DNA of 64,000 nucleotides, taken from assembly GCA_024235915.1 (NCBI GenBank), contig JACKLO010000014.1:1-64000 (forward strand). Reading direction: 5' to 3'. A program made the position numbers and the translations under genes. This stretch comes from Burkholderiaceae bacterium (GTDB lineage Bacteria; Pseudomonadota; Gammaproteobacteria; Burkholderiales; Burkholderiaceae_C). Shown in pieces: positions 8,255 to 16,284 of the stretch. A model generated the notes under the pieces. The model ran no database searches and was not told where the DNA came from. It worked only from the letters and a program-made list of their open reading frames with translations. The number at the start of each line of letters is the position of its first letter. Positions within the stretch are counted from its first letter, which is position 1.

Positions 8255-9244
8255 TCAGGCGATCTCGGTGTCGACCTCGGCCTGGCTGGCCGGTGCATAG
8301 CGGTCGCCGACCACGGTGGTGGTGTTGATGAGCGCGCCGGCACGGTCCAGCACATCGGCCGACAACGTGAGCCGGGTGGCGCCCATGTTCTCCTGCAGGT
8401 GGTCCAGCCGCGTGGTGCCCGGGATGGGGATCACGTCCTCGCCGCGCGACAGCAGCCAGGCCAGCGCCAGTTGCGCCGGGGTGCAGCCGGCCTCGGCGGC
8501 CAGCGCTTCGTAGGCCGGCAGCAGCGCCAGGTTCTGCGCGTACGTTTCCGGTGCAAAACGCGGCATGCCGCGGCGCAGGTCCTTGGCGTCCAGCAGCGAA
8601 GGGTCACGCAGCTTGCCGGTGAGGAAGGCGCGGGCGACCGGGCTGAAGGCGACGAAGGTGGTGCCGAGTTCACGGCAGGCCTGCAGCACGGCGATCTCGG
8701 GGTTGCGTGTCCACAGCGAATATTCGGTCTGCACCGCGGCGATGGGGTGCACCGCATGGGCGCGCCGCAGCGTGGCGGCAGACACCTCGCTGAGGCCGAT
8801 GTGGCGCACCTTGCCGTCGCGCACGAGGTCGGCCAGGGCGCCCACGCTGTCTTCCACCGGCACACGGGTCTTGTCCCAGCGGTGCAGGTAGAACAGGTCG
8901 ATGCGGTCAGTGCGCAGGCGCTTGAGGCTCTGCTCGCAGGACCACTTCAGCGTCTCCGGCCGCCCGTCCATCACGCGCTTGCCGTCCACGCCATGCAGCC
9001 CGCACTTGCTGGCCAGCACGAAACGGTCCCGGTACGGCGACAGGATGTCGCCCACCAGCGTCTCGTTGTGGCCGAAGCCGTAGAGCGCGGCGGTGTCGAA
9101 GAAGTCCACCCCTTCGTCCAGCGCGCCCAGCAGCAGGGCTTCGGCCTGCTCACGCGGCGGTGGCGGGCCGTAGCCGTGGCTCAGGCTCATGCAGCCCAGA
9201 CCGATGGGGTTGACTTCGAGGTCGGCGATGCGTCGGCGTTGCAT
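8255..9244 (-). CDS. Aldo/keto reductase
   Basis: A 329-residue TIM-barrel NADPH-dependent oxidoreductase. Visible landmarks are the opening LGCMSLSHGYGPP, the catalytic Asp and Tyr in FFDTAALYGFGHNE, the Lys in LASKCG, the His in YLHRWDK and the C-terminal nucleotide-binding IPIPGTTRLDHLQEN. This resembles the YajO/perakine-reductase-like group that acts on a range of aldehydes. The start is ATG 9244 (MQRRRIADLEVNPIGLGCM); a longer frame upstream is only GC-rich extension. It lies between the tcu genes and a LysR gene, all on the minus strand. Its physiological substrate is not evident. Confidence 0.9.
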   Translation of the reverse strand: MQRRRIADLEVNPIGLGCMSLSHGYGPPPPREQAEALLLGALDEGVDFFDTAALYGFGHNETLVGDILSPYRDRFVLASKCGLHGVDGKRVMDGRPETLKWSCEQSLKRLRTDRIDLFYLHRWDKTRVPVEDSVGALADLVRDGKVRHIGLSEVSAATLRRAHAVHPIAAVQTEYSLWTRNPEIAVLQACRELGTTFVAFSPVARAFLTGKLRDPSLLDAKDLRRGMPRFAPETYAQNLALLPAYEALAAEAGCTPAQLALAWLLSRGEDVIPIPGTTRLDHLQENMGATRLTLSADVLDRAGALINTTTVVGDRYAPASQAEVDTEIA

Positions 9245-9296
9245 GCGCCAAACGGTATCACGAGGGCCGGCGCGGCGTGGCCCGTGGCGCCGGTGC

Positions 9297-10223
9297 TCAG
9301 CCGCCGTGGGGTCGCGCCCCGGGCCAGCGGCCGCTGCCGACGAGATCACGCGCAATCTCGGCCACCACCACCCGTGCGGCCAGGGCCGCCGGCGAAAGCT
9401 CGTCGTCCGACAGGCTGACCAGCAGGTTCGGCCGCCGGGCCTGGGCGTCGGTGATCAGCGCACTGGCCAGGCGTTCGTCCGGCAGCCGCGCCAGCGCGGC
9501 GCCAGGCTGCAGCGTGGCGGCCCAGCCCGCGGCCACGGCCTGCATCAGCAAGCCCAGGCCGTCGATCTCGGCCACCACATTGGGCTGGCAGCGGGCGCGG
9601 GCGAAGGCGCTGTCGATCACGGTGCGCAGGTTGTGGCTGGCGCTGGGCAGCACCAGCGGCAGCGCGCCCAGGGCCGACAGTCGCGTGCGGCCGCCCGCTG
9701 CCGCGCCCAGCAGCGCGGGCTCACCCATCACGAACAGCTGTTCCTCGAGCAGCGGCGTCACGCTCCAGCGCCGTGCCGGCTCGGCGCGGAAGAGGATGGC
9801 CAGGTCCAGCTGGCGCTGCACCAGCATCTGCGCCAGGTGGCCGGAGAGGCTTTCCACCAGGTGCAGCTGCACCTGCGGGTAGCGTTCGCGCATGGCCTGC
9901 ATCAGCGGCAGGCCGAGCATGGCCGACGTGGTGGGCGGCAGGCCCACGCTGACATGCCCCGACAACCGCGCCAGCTGTGCCGCGCGCACGGCGTCGTCGG
10001 CATGGCGCAGCGTCAGCTGCGCCTGACGCTGGAAGGCGATGCCGGCTTCCGTGGGGCGCACGCCACTGGAGCTGCGCTGCAGCAGCCGGGTCGAGAGTTC
10101 GCCCTCGAGCCGGCTGATCTGCTGGCTCAGCGCCGAGGGCACCACGCCCAGCGCCGCGGCAGCCTGGCTGAGGCTGCCGTGCTGGACCACGGCAACGAAG
10201 TAGCGCAGCTGCCGGAGTTCCAT
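9297..10223 (-). CDS. LysR-family transcriptional regulator
   Basis: A 308-residue LysR-type regulator. The N-terminal winged helix-turn-helix is clear (MELRQLRYFVAVVQHGSLSQ, then the recognition segment PSALSQQISRLEGEL), and the remainder is a periplasmic-binding-protein-like effector domain. The start is ATG 10223; an open frame extends upstream but has no LysR homology. It sits on the same strand as its neighbours, 38 bases after the Bug receptor stop, so it may be read from the TRAP/lig transcript or from its own promoter. Its position suggests control of the adjacent aldo/keto reductase and tcu genes, which is inference. Confidence 0.92.
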   Translation of the reverse strand: MELRQLRYFVAVVQHGSLSQAAAALGVVPSALSQQISRLEGELSTRLLQRSSSGVRPTEAGIAFQRQAQLTLRHADDAVRAAQLARLSGHVSVGLPPTTSAMLGLPLMQAMRERYPQVQLHLVESLSGHLAQMLVQRQLDLAILFRAEPARRWSVTPLLEEQLFVMGEPALLGAAAGGRTRLSALGALPLVLPSASHNLRTVIDSAFARARCQPNVVAEIDGLGLLMQAVAAGWAATLQPGAALARLPDERLASALITDAQARRPNLLVSLSDDELSPAALAARVVVAEIARDLVGSGRWPGARPHGG

Positions 10224-10261
10224 GCGTCGGGAGCGTGGGGTGCGTTGGGGGCGAACCGGCG

Positions 10262-11263
10262 CTACTCGGGCTGGATGCCGGCGGCGCGGATGACCTCGCC
10301 CCAGCGCACGATCTCGCGCGCCAGCAGGGCGTCGAGTTCCGCCGGGCTGCTGGCGGCCAGGCGCATGCCCAGCGGCGCCAGCCGCGCCTGCACGGCCGGG
10401 TCGGCCACCGCCTGGCGAACCACGGCATTGAGCCGCGCCAGCACCTCGGGCGGCGTGCCGGCCGGCGCGGCGATGCCGTTCCACGAGGCCACGTCGTAGG
10501 CCGGCAGGCCTGATTCGGCCACGGTGGGCACGTCGGGCAGCGCCGGGTTGCGGCGCGCGCCCGTGACCGCCAGCGCGCGCACCACGCCGGCCTTCACCTG
10601 CGGCAGCATGGGCCCGACGATCTCGAAAGCGACGTCGACCTCACCGCCGCGCAGGGCGCCGAGCACGGCCGGGCTGGCCTTGTACGGCACCACCAGGGTG
10701 TCGATGCCCGCGACCGTCTCGAACAGCTTGGCCGACAGGTGCTGGGTGCTGCCCACGGCGATGGTGCCGACGTTGAGCTTGCCGGCACGGGCCTTGGCGT
10801 GGGCGGTCAGCTGCGCCAGCGATGTGAAGCGCGAGCCGGCCGGCACGAACAGGCCGAGGTCGAAGTAGCCCAGCGTGCTCACGCCGGTGAGGTCGCGCTG
10901 CGTGTCGTAGGGCAGCTTGCGGAACAGGCCGACGCTGACGGCGTTGCCGTTGCTCATCAGCAGCAGGGTGTGGCCATCGGCCTTGGCCGAGGCCACCGCC
11001 TGCGTGGCGACGATGCTGCCGGCACTGGGGCGGTTGTCGATGACCACGGGCTGGCCGAGCTGGCGGCTCACGGCCTCGCCGATGGCCCGCGCCGTGAGGT
11101 CGGCAATGCCGCCCGGCCCGAACGGCACGACCAGGGTGATGGGGCGCGACGGGAACGCGCCTTGTGCCGTGGCCGGCACAGGGCTGGCGATCAGGGCCGC
11201 AGCGGCTAGCGCTGCGGCCAGGGCCTGCCGGCGGGTGATGCGAGCGGACCGCAGGAACGTCAT
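10262..11263 (-). CDS. Bug/TctC-family periplasmic solute-binding receptor
   Basis: A 333-residue secreted receptor. A twin-Arg-containing signal peptide (MTFLRSARITRRQALAAAL, cleavage after PATAQG) is followed by the Bug signature ITLVVPFGPGGIADLTARAIGEAVSRQL and VIDNRPSAGSIVATQAVASA. It follows dctM by 48 bases on the same strand and so is plausibly the last structural gene of the lig-TRAP unit. Like the other Bug receptor here it has no cognate tctAB in the window. Ligands of this family are carboxylates, including aromatic acids, so a link with protocatechuate catabolism is plausible but not shown. Confidence 0.9.
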   Translation of the reverse strand: MTFLRSARITRRQALAAALAAAALIASPVPATAQGAFPSRPITLVVPFGPGGIADLTARAIGEAVSRQLGQPVVIDNRPSAGSIVATQAVASAKADGHTLLLMSNGNAVSVGLFRKLPYDTQRDLTGVSTLGYFDLGLFVPAGSRFTSLAQLTAHAKARAGKLNVGTIAVGSTQHLSAKLFETVAGIDTLVVPYKASPAVLGALRGGEVDVAFEIVGPMLPQVKAGVVRALAVTGARRNPALPDVPTVAESGLPAYDVASWNGIAAPAGTPPEVLARLNAVVRQAVADPAVQARLAPLGMRLAASSPAELDALLAREIVRWGEVIRAAGIQPE

Positions 11264-11311
11264 GGCGACGGGATTGTGCGCCGCCGGTGACGGGCCACTG
11301 CCGCGAGCCTG

Positions 11312-12634
11312 TCAGGGGTTCAGGCGCACCACGAACAGCGTGATCGACGGCACCAGCACCAGGATCACGACGCGGACCAGGTCACTGGCCACGAACGGCA
11401 GCACGCCACGGTAGGCGTCCTTGATGGAGATGTCCGGCGCCATGGACTGGATCACGAAGAGGTTCATGCCCACCGGTGGCGTGATCAGGCCGACCTCGAC
11501 GACGATCAGCACCAGCACGCCGAACCAGATCGCCGCCTCTTCCGGCGGCAGGCCGAAGTCCAGACCCGAGACCATCGGGAAGAAGATCGGGATGGTGAGC
11601 AGGATCATGGACAGCGAATCCATGAAGCAGCCGGCGATGACGTAGAAGAGCAGGATGGCCCACAGCACGGTGAAGGGCCCGAAGCCCTGATCGCCGACCC
11701 AGGCCGCCAGCTCCTGCGGCAGCTGCGACAGCGCCAGGAAGGTGTTGTACGAGGCCGCGCCGAGCACGATCATGAACACCATGGCGGTGCCGCTGGCGGT
11801 GGATTCGAAAGCCTCGCGCAGGCGTTGGGCATTGAGCCCGCCGCGCTTCCAGGCCAGCAGCCCGGTGGCCACCGCGCCGACGGCCGCACCTTCGGTGGGC
11901 GTGAAGATGCCGGAGTAGATGCCGCCGATGACGGTGACGAAGATCAGCAGCACCGGCCAGACGGCAACCAGGGCCTGGCCGCGCTCCTTCCAGGGCATGG
12001 GCTCGATCTGGCCGGCCGACTTGGGCGAGAAGCGCACGTACAGGTTGATCACCAGCATGTAGCCCAGGGCTGCCAGCAGGCCGGGCACGAAGGCGGCGGC
12101 AAACATCTTCGCGATGTTCTGCTCGGCCAGGATGGCGTAGATCACGAGCACGATGGACGGCGGGATCAGGATGCCCAGGGTGCCGCCGGCCGCCAGCAAG
12201 CCGCTGGACAGCGCGCCGCTGTAGCCGGCACGCTTGAGCTCGGGCAGGGCGACCTGGCCCATCGTGGCCGCGGTGGCCATCGACGAGCCGCAGATGGAGC
12301 CGAAGCCGGCGCAGGCCCCCACGGCGGCCATGCCGACGCCGCCGCGGCGGTGGCCGAGGAAGGCCTCGGCTGCCTTGAACAAGGCCTGCGACATGCCGCC
12401 CAGCGTGGCGAACTGGCCCATCAGCAGGAACAACGGCACGATGGACAGCGAGTGCGAAGAAAACGTGCCGTAGGACAGCGTCTTGAGCTGGTTGAGCAGC
12501 GGCGCCCAGCTGCCGTAGACCTGCCAGGCCCCGAGCAGACCGACGAACAGCATCGACAGCCCGATGGGCACACGCAGGAAGATCAGGACCAGCAGGGCCG
12601 GGAACGACCAGGCGGCGAGTTGCAGGGGATCCAT
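11312..12634 (-). CDS. TRAP transporter large permease subunit (DctM family)
   Basis: A 440-residue polytopic membrane protein with the usual length and motifs of the TRAP large subunit: an N-terminal LRVPIGLSMLFVGLLG, the Gly-rich GFGSICGSSMATAATMGQVALPE region and AAGGTLGILIPPSIVLVIYAI. It forms the Na+-coupled transport channel with the small subunit at 12.8-13.3 kb and receives substrate from the DctP protein at 13.4-14.4 kb. The ATG at 12634 follows the stop of a 25-codon open frame after a single base (TGACATG), so translation is probably coupled. The transported substrate is likely an aromatic or related acid given the lig genes upstream. Confidence 0.93.
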   Translation of the reverse strand: MDPLQLAAWSFPALLVLIFLRVPIGLSMLFVGLLGAWQVYGSWAPLLNQLKTLSYGTFSSHSLSIVPLFLLMGQFATLGGMSQALFKAAEAFLGHRRGGVGMAAVGACAGFGSICGSSMATAATMGQVALPELKRAGYSGALSSGLLAAGGTLGILIPPSIVLVIYAILAEQNIAKMFAAAFVPGLLAALGYMLVINLYVRFSPKSAGQIEPMPWKERGQALVAVWPVLLIFVTVIGGIYSGIFTPTEGAAVGAVATGLLAWKRGGLNAQRLREAFESTASGTAMVFMIVLGAASYNTFLALSQLPQELAAWVGDQGFGPFTVLWAILLFYVIAGCFMDSLSMILLTIPIFFPMVSGLDFGLPPEEAAIWFGVLVLIVVEVGLITPPVGMNLFVIQSMAPDISIKDAYRGVLPFVASDLVRVVILVLVPSITLFVVRLNP

Positions 12635-12635
12635 G

Positions 12636-12713
12636 TCAGTACCGCCCGGCCGTTCCGAAGGGACTGACAGCCCCCTTGGGGGGCAGCGAGCGAAGTGAGC
12701 GTGGGGGTGTCAT
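12636..12713 (-). CDS. 25-residue coupled mini-ORF, copy 1 of a tandem pair
   Basis: An open frame of 26 codons that starts one base after the stop of the preceding mini-ORF (TGAAATG) and ends one base before the dctM start (TGACATG). The predicted peptide shares the SLRSLPP core and the TAGRY end with its neighbour. About 15 of 25 residues are identical, and both copies have exactly the same length. Whether the peptide itself has a function is unknown. The exact fit of stop-to-start junctions suggests that the repeat is tolerated because it keeps translational coupling between dctQ and dctM. Confidence 0.45.
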   Translation of the reverse strand: MTPPRSLRSLPPKGAVSPFGTAGRY

Positions 12714-12714
12714 T

Positions 12715-12792
12715 TCAGTACCGCCCGGCCGTTTCGAAGGAACTGAGCGCCTCCTCGGGGGGCAGCGAACGCAGTGAGCTTGGGGGTTTCAT
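12715..12792 (-). CDS. 25-residue coupled mini-ORF, copy 2 of a tandem pair
   Basis: An open frame of 26 codons whose ATG lies one base after the dctQ stop (TGACATG) and whose stop is one base before the next mini-ORF. The peptide begins MKPPSSLRSLPP and ends TAGRY. Base composition is as GC-rich as the neighbours. It could be a true leader-like or spacer peptide, or simply an intergenic repeat that happens to be open. No homologue with known function is recognised. Confidence 0.45.
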   Translation of the reverse strand: MKPPSSLRSLPPEEALSSFETAGRY

Positions 12793-12793
12793 G

Positions 12794-13312
12794 TCAGTGC
12801 ACCGCCTCCGCGGTTTCGAAGCCCTGGGGCGGCCGGGCCAGGCCCAGCGATTCCAGCAGGCGCCACAGGTAGGCCACGCAGCCGATCACCGCCGGCAGCA
12901 TAGACACGGCGTAGCCCCACCACACCCGGAACTGCAGGATGAAAGTGACCTCGCCGTTCTCGCGGTAGTCCATCATCGACACGCTCATGCGCCAGACGAG
13001 CACGACCCAGATGACGAACATCAGCAGGTCGGCCGCGATGTCCAGCAGCCGCCGCATCGGCGCGGGGTAGGCGCGCCAGAAGAGGTCGACCACGGCGTGC
13101 CCGCGCTTGAGGTGGGCCCACGGCAGGAAGCAGAACACGGCCAGCGCGGTGCCGGCCTCGACGAGTTCGAAGTCGCCGGGGACAGGGCCCAGGCCCAGAC
13201 CGGACAAGGCGCGGCCGGCGATGCTGATCACGCTCATCACGGACAGCAGCACGAGCACGACGGCGCCGAACCAGGTCATGGCGCGGGCGAGGCCGTAGAT
13301 GAGGCGGTTCAT
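12794..13312 (-). CDS. TRAP transporter small permease subunit (DctQ family)
   Basis: A 172-residue membrane protein with four predicted hydrophobic helices, the normal size and layout of DctQ. The conserved segment LPWAHLKRGHAVVDLFWR lies between helices two and three. It pairs with the large permease to form the membrane part of a tripartite TRAP transporter. ATG 13312 is preceded by a 73-base gap to dctP that holds a very strong hairpin. Its stop is joined to the 79-bp repeats by TGACATG. The substrate is not evident from this subunit. Confidence 0.9.
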   Translation of the reverse strand: MNRLIYGLARAMTWFGAVVLVLLSVMSVISIAGRALSGLGLGPVPGDFELVEAGTALAVFCFLPWAHLKRGHAVVDLFWRAYPAPMRRLLDIAADLLMFVIWVVLVWRMSVSMMDYRENGEVTFILQFRVWWGYAVSMLPAVIGCVAYLWRLLESLGLARPPQGFETAEAVH

Positions 13313-13328
13313 GGTGTCTTCATCACGG

Positions 13329-13355
13329 CACGGGGCGGCCGGCGGCCGCCCCGTG
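13329..13355 (-). terminator. Strong intercistronic hairpin between dctP and dctQ
   Basis: A perfect 12-bp stem (CACGGGGCGGCC / GGCCGCCCCGTG) with a 3-base loop lies between the dctP stop and the dctQ start. It lacks a T-tract. Such hairpins often protect the 3' end of a receptor mRNA and lower expression of the permease genes downstream, giving an excess of binding protein. That role is inferred here. Confidence 0.5.
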
Positions 13356-13385
13356 CAGGGTGCCGGCCGCAGCCGGCGGGACGCA

Positions 13386-14420
13386 TCACTTGCTGTACTT
13401 GGCGATCAGCGCTTCGGCTTCGGCCGCCATCTTCGGGCCGTCGAGGCCCTTGTCCGCCACTTCCTTGTACCAGACGGCGCGCACGCCATTCGCGGTGCGC
13501 TGCCAGCGCTGGGTCTCAGCGGCGTCGAGCGTGATGACGTTGTTGCCAGCCTTCTGTGCCAGGCCCAGGCCGATCTTGTCGCCTTCGGCCATGGCCGCGC
13601 CGAACATCGCAGCAGCCATCTGGCCGCTGTTGGCGTCGATGACCTTCTTCAGGTCGGCCGGCAGCTTGTCGTAGCTGGCCTTGTTCATGGCGACGGCGAA
13701 GGTCTGCGTGTACAGCCCCTTGCTGCCCGAAAAGCCGGTGTGGTTCTTGACGATCTGCTGCACCTTCACCGCCGGCACCACTTCCCAGGGGATGGTGGTG
13801 GCGCTGATGACGCCCTTGGACAACGCCTCGCCGACGGCCGGCACCGGCATGCCCACCGGGGTGGCGCCCAGCTGCTCGAGCATGATGTTGATGACGCGCG
13901 AACCACCGCGCACCTTCATGCCCTTGAGGTCTTCCAGCTTGGTGACCGGGTCCTTGCTGTGGATCATGCCCGGGCCGTGCACGTGCACCGCGATGAGCTT
14001 GACGTCCTTGAACTCGTCCATCGCGTTCTTTTCGACGTACTCCTGGAAGGCCTTGGAGCCAGCCACCGGGTCACCGACCATGAACGGCAGCTCGAAGACC
14101 TCGGCCTTCGGGAAGCGGCCCGGCGTGTAGCCCAGCACCGTCCAGATGATGTCGACGACGCCGTCCTTGGCCTGGTCGAACAGCTCCGGCGGCTTGCCGC
14201 CCAGGGCCATGGCGTTGAACTGCTGCACCTTGATGCGGCCGCCGCTTTCCTTCTCGACCTTGGCGGCCCAGGGCGCGATGGCCTTGGACGGGATCGTGGC
14301 CTGCGGGGGCAGCATCTGGTGAAAGCGCAGCGTGACGTCGGCGGCGTGCGCGGTCGGCAGCATGCCGATGGCGGCAGCGCCGGCGATGGCGCCCAGGAAG
14401 CTCTTGCGGGTGATCTTCAT
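13386..14420 (-). CDS. TRAP transporter substrate-binding protein (DctP family)
   Basis: A 344-residue periplasmic receptor. The signal peptide (MKITRKSFLGAIAGAAAIGM, cleavage after AHAA) is followed by the TRAP SBP fold. DctP landmarks include VTLRFHQMLPPQATIPS and the ligand-carboxylate region LKGMKVRGGSRVINIMLEQLG, with its conserved Arg. It delivers the solute to the DctQM permease encoded next. It lies 35 bases after ligC on the same strand, so the transporter is probably part of the protocatechuate unit and may import protocatechuate or a related aromatic acid. The start is ATG 14420; the longer upstream frame reads through the intergenic gap and lacks a signal. Confidence 0.92.
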   Translation of the reverse strand: MKITRKSFLGAIAGAAAIGMLPTAHAADVTLRFHQMLPPQATIPSKAIAPWAAKVEKESGGRIKVQQFNAMALGGKPPELFDQAKDGVVDIIWTVLGYTPGRFPKAEVFELPFMVGDPVAGSKAFQEYVEKNAMDEFKDVKLIAVHVHGPGMIHSKDPVTKLEDLKGMKVRGGSRVINIMLEQLGATPVGMPVPAVGEALSKGVISATTIPWEVVPAVKVQQIVKNHTGFSGSKGLYTQTFAVAMNKASYDKLPADLKKVIDANSGQMAAAMFGAAMAEGDKIGLGLAQKAGNNVITLDAAETQRWQRTANGVRAVWYKEVADKGLDGPKMAAEAEALIAKYSK

Positions 14421-14455
14421 CGTTTGTCTCCGGTCAGGGTGGGGAGGTGGGGGAT

Positions 14456-15406
14456 TCAGGCGGACAGTTGCTGCTCGAGGCGATGCAGCACCTGGTAGCA
14501 CGGCAGCACCTGGGCGACGCTGGCGTTGGGTTCGCGGCCCTCGCGGATCGCGGCGAAGAATTCGCGGTCCTGCAGCTCGATGCCGTTCATCGAGACGTCG
14601 ACCTGCGAAACGTCGATCTTCTCTTCCTTGCCGTTCACCAGGTCGTCATAGCGCGCAATGTAGGTGCCGGTGTCGCCGATGTAGCGGAAGAAGGTGCCCA
14701 GCGGACCGTCGTTGTTGAAACTCAGGCTGAGCGTACAGATCGCACCGTTGGCCGCCTTGAGCTGGATCGACATGTCCATCGCGATGCCGAGGTTCGGATG
14801 GATCGGACCCTGCACGGCGTTGGCTTGCACGATGGGGCTGCCGGCCTGGTAGGCGAACAGGTCCACGGTGTGCGCGGCGTGGTGCCACAGCAGGTGGTCG
14901 GTCCAGCTGCGCGGCTGGCCGAGCGCGTTCATGTTCGTGCGCCGGAAGAAGTAGGTCTGCACGTCCATCTGCTGGATGTTGAACTCGCCGCCGACGATCT
15001 TCTTGTGCACCCACTGGTGGCTGGGGTTGAAGCGGCGCGTGTGGCCGCACATGGCGACCTTGCCGGTTTCCTTCTGGCGCTGGACGACGGCCTCGCCGTC
15101 CTGGAGCACGTCGCACAGCGGTATCTCCACCTGGACGTGCTTGCCGGCTTCCAGGCAGGCCAGGCTCTGCGACGCGTGCATCTGTGTGGGCGTGCAGAGG
15201 ATGACGGCATCGACTTCCTGAATCGCCAGGCTGTCGGCCAGGTCGGTGCTGACGTGGGCGATGCCGTACTTGTCGGCCACTTCCTGCGTCTTGGCCAAGT
15301 CGCGGCTGATCAGCGAGATGACCTTGACGTCGGGGATGTTCCTGATGCCGTCGAGGTGCTTGATGCCGAAGGCGCCGGCACCGGCCAGGGCGACGTTGAT
15401 GGTCAT
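14456..15406 (-). CDS. ligC: 4-carboxy-2-hydroxymuconate-6-semialdehyde dehydrogenase (LigC/PmdC)
   Basis: A 316-residue Gfo/Idh/MocA-fold dehydrogenase that oxidises the ring-cleavage product of protocatechuate, as its hemiacetal, to 2-pyrone-4,6-dicarboxylate with NAD(P)+. The N-terminal nucleotide motif is ALAGAGAFGIKHLDG. CTPTQMHASQSLACLEAGKHV follows at the usual distance (only part quoted), and the C-terminal half contains the substrate-side HHAAHTVDLFAYQ. Four bases overlap the ligB stop (ATGA at 15403-15406), so the two are coupled. Its place directly after ligAB settles the assignment among many MocA-like enzymes. Confidence 0.93.
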   Translation of the reverse strand: MTINVALAGAGAFGIKHLDGIRNIPDVKVISLISRDLAKTQEVADKYGIAHVSTDLADSLAIQEVDAVILCTPTQMHASQSLACLEAGKHVQVEIPLCDVLQDGEAVVQRQKETGKVAMCGHTRRFNPSHQWVHKKIVGGEFNIQQMDVQTYFFRRTNMNALGQPRSWTDHLLWHHAAHTVDLFAYQAGSPIVQANAVQGPIHPNLGIAMDMSIQLKAANGAICTLSLSFNNDGPLGTFFRYIGDTGTYIARYDDLVNGKEEKIDVSQVDVSMNGIELQDREFFAAIREGREPNASVAQVLPCYQVLHRLEQQLSA

Positions 15407-16260
15407 GCGTTGTTTTCCAGAATGAGGTGGCCGACGGCCGTGTTGCTGGCGGGCACGTGATAGAAGCGGTGCTTCACGGTGGGCGCCTTGTCACTCATCG
15501 CGCCGCGGGCGATCAGCCACATCACCAGCTCGATGCCCTCGCTGCCGGCTTCGCGCACGTAGTCGATGTGCGGCAGCTCGGCCAGCTTGGCCGGCTCGTC
15601 GATCAGGCGGTCGAGGAAGCGGTTGTCCCACTCGGCGTTGATCAGGCCGGCGCGCGGGCCCTGCAGCTGGTGGCTCATGCCGCCCGTGCCCCAGATGTGC
15701 ACGTTCAGCGGCTGGTCGAAGCTTTCCACGGCGTTGCGGATGGCGCGGCCGAGGTTGTAGCAGCGGCGGCCCGACGGCACCGGGTACTGCACCACGTTGA
15801 CCGCGAACGGGATCACCGGGCAGGGCCAGGCGCCGGTGTCCTTGTCGAGCTGACCGCACATCAGGCTCAGCGGCACGGTCAGGCCGTGGTCGACATCCAT
15901 CTTGTTGACGATGGTGAGGTCGAAGTCCTGCTGGATCACGCTCTGCGCGATGTGGCTGGCCAGTTCCGGGTGGCCCTGAACCTTGGGCACCGGGCGTGGG
16001 CCCCAGCCTTCGTCGGCCGGCGTGTACTCGGCCGCGGTGCCGATGGCGAAGGTGGGGATGACCTCCAGGCTGAACGCGGTGGCGTGGTCGTTGTAGACGA
16101 GGAAGATGACGTCAGGCTTGTTGTCCTTCATCCACTGCTTCGAGTACTCGTAGCCGGAGAAGACCTTCTGCCAATACGGCTCCTGGGTCTTGCCGAGGTC
16201 CAGCGCGGCGCCGATGGCGGGCACGTGGCTGGTGTAGACGCTTGCGGTGATCTTGGCCAT
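15403..16260 (-). CDS. ligB: Protocatechuate 4,5-dioxygenase beta subunit (LigB/PmdB)
   Basis: The catalytic subunit of the extradiol dioxygenase that opens the protocatechuate ring between C4 and C5. The 285-residue product belongs to the LigB superfamily: the Fe(II) ligand His12 (VYTSHVPAIG) and a second His at 59 (YNDHATAF) are at the expected places, and the DVDHGLTVPL segment carries a conserved catalytic His. It requires the small alpha subunit encoded 24 bases upstream. It is transcribed with ligA before it and ligC after it, the arrangement seen in the pmd operons of Comamonadaceae. Confidence 0.95.
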   Translation of the reverse strand: MAKITASVYTSHVPAIGAALDLGKTQEPYWQKVFSGYEYSKQWMKDNKPDVIFLVYNDHATAFSLEVIPTFAIGTAAEYTPADEGWGPRPVPKVQGHPELASHIAQSVIQQDFDLTIVNKMDVDHGLTVPLSLMCGQLDKDTGAWPCPVIPFAVNVVQYPVPSGRRCYNLGRAIRNAVESFDQPLNVHIWGTGGMSHQLQGPRAGLINAEWDNRFLDRLIDEPAKLAELPHIDYVREAGSEGIELVMWLIARGAMSDKAPTVKHRFYHVPASNTAVGHLILENNA

Positions 16261-16284
16261 GGGGGTGTCGTTCAGTGGCCTGCT

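Larger units (their letters stand above)
12635..12792 (-). repeat. Two tandem copies of a 79-bp intergenic repeat between dctQ and dctM
   Basis: The dctQ-dctM gap consists entirely of two diverged copies of one unit (12635-12713 and 12714-12792). Each contains TACCGCCCGGCCGTT, a C-run/G-run palindromic core and GGGCAGCGA followed by CAGTGAGC or a close variant. The core forms a hairpin. Units of this kind resemble the dispersed GC-rich intergenic repeats of Burkholderiales genomes, an impression from memory that needs a search. Each unit is an open 26-codon frame on the coding strand with its own start and stop. Confidence 0.8.
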
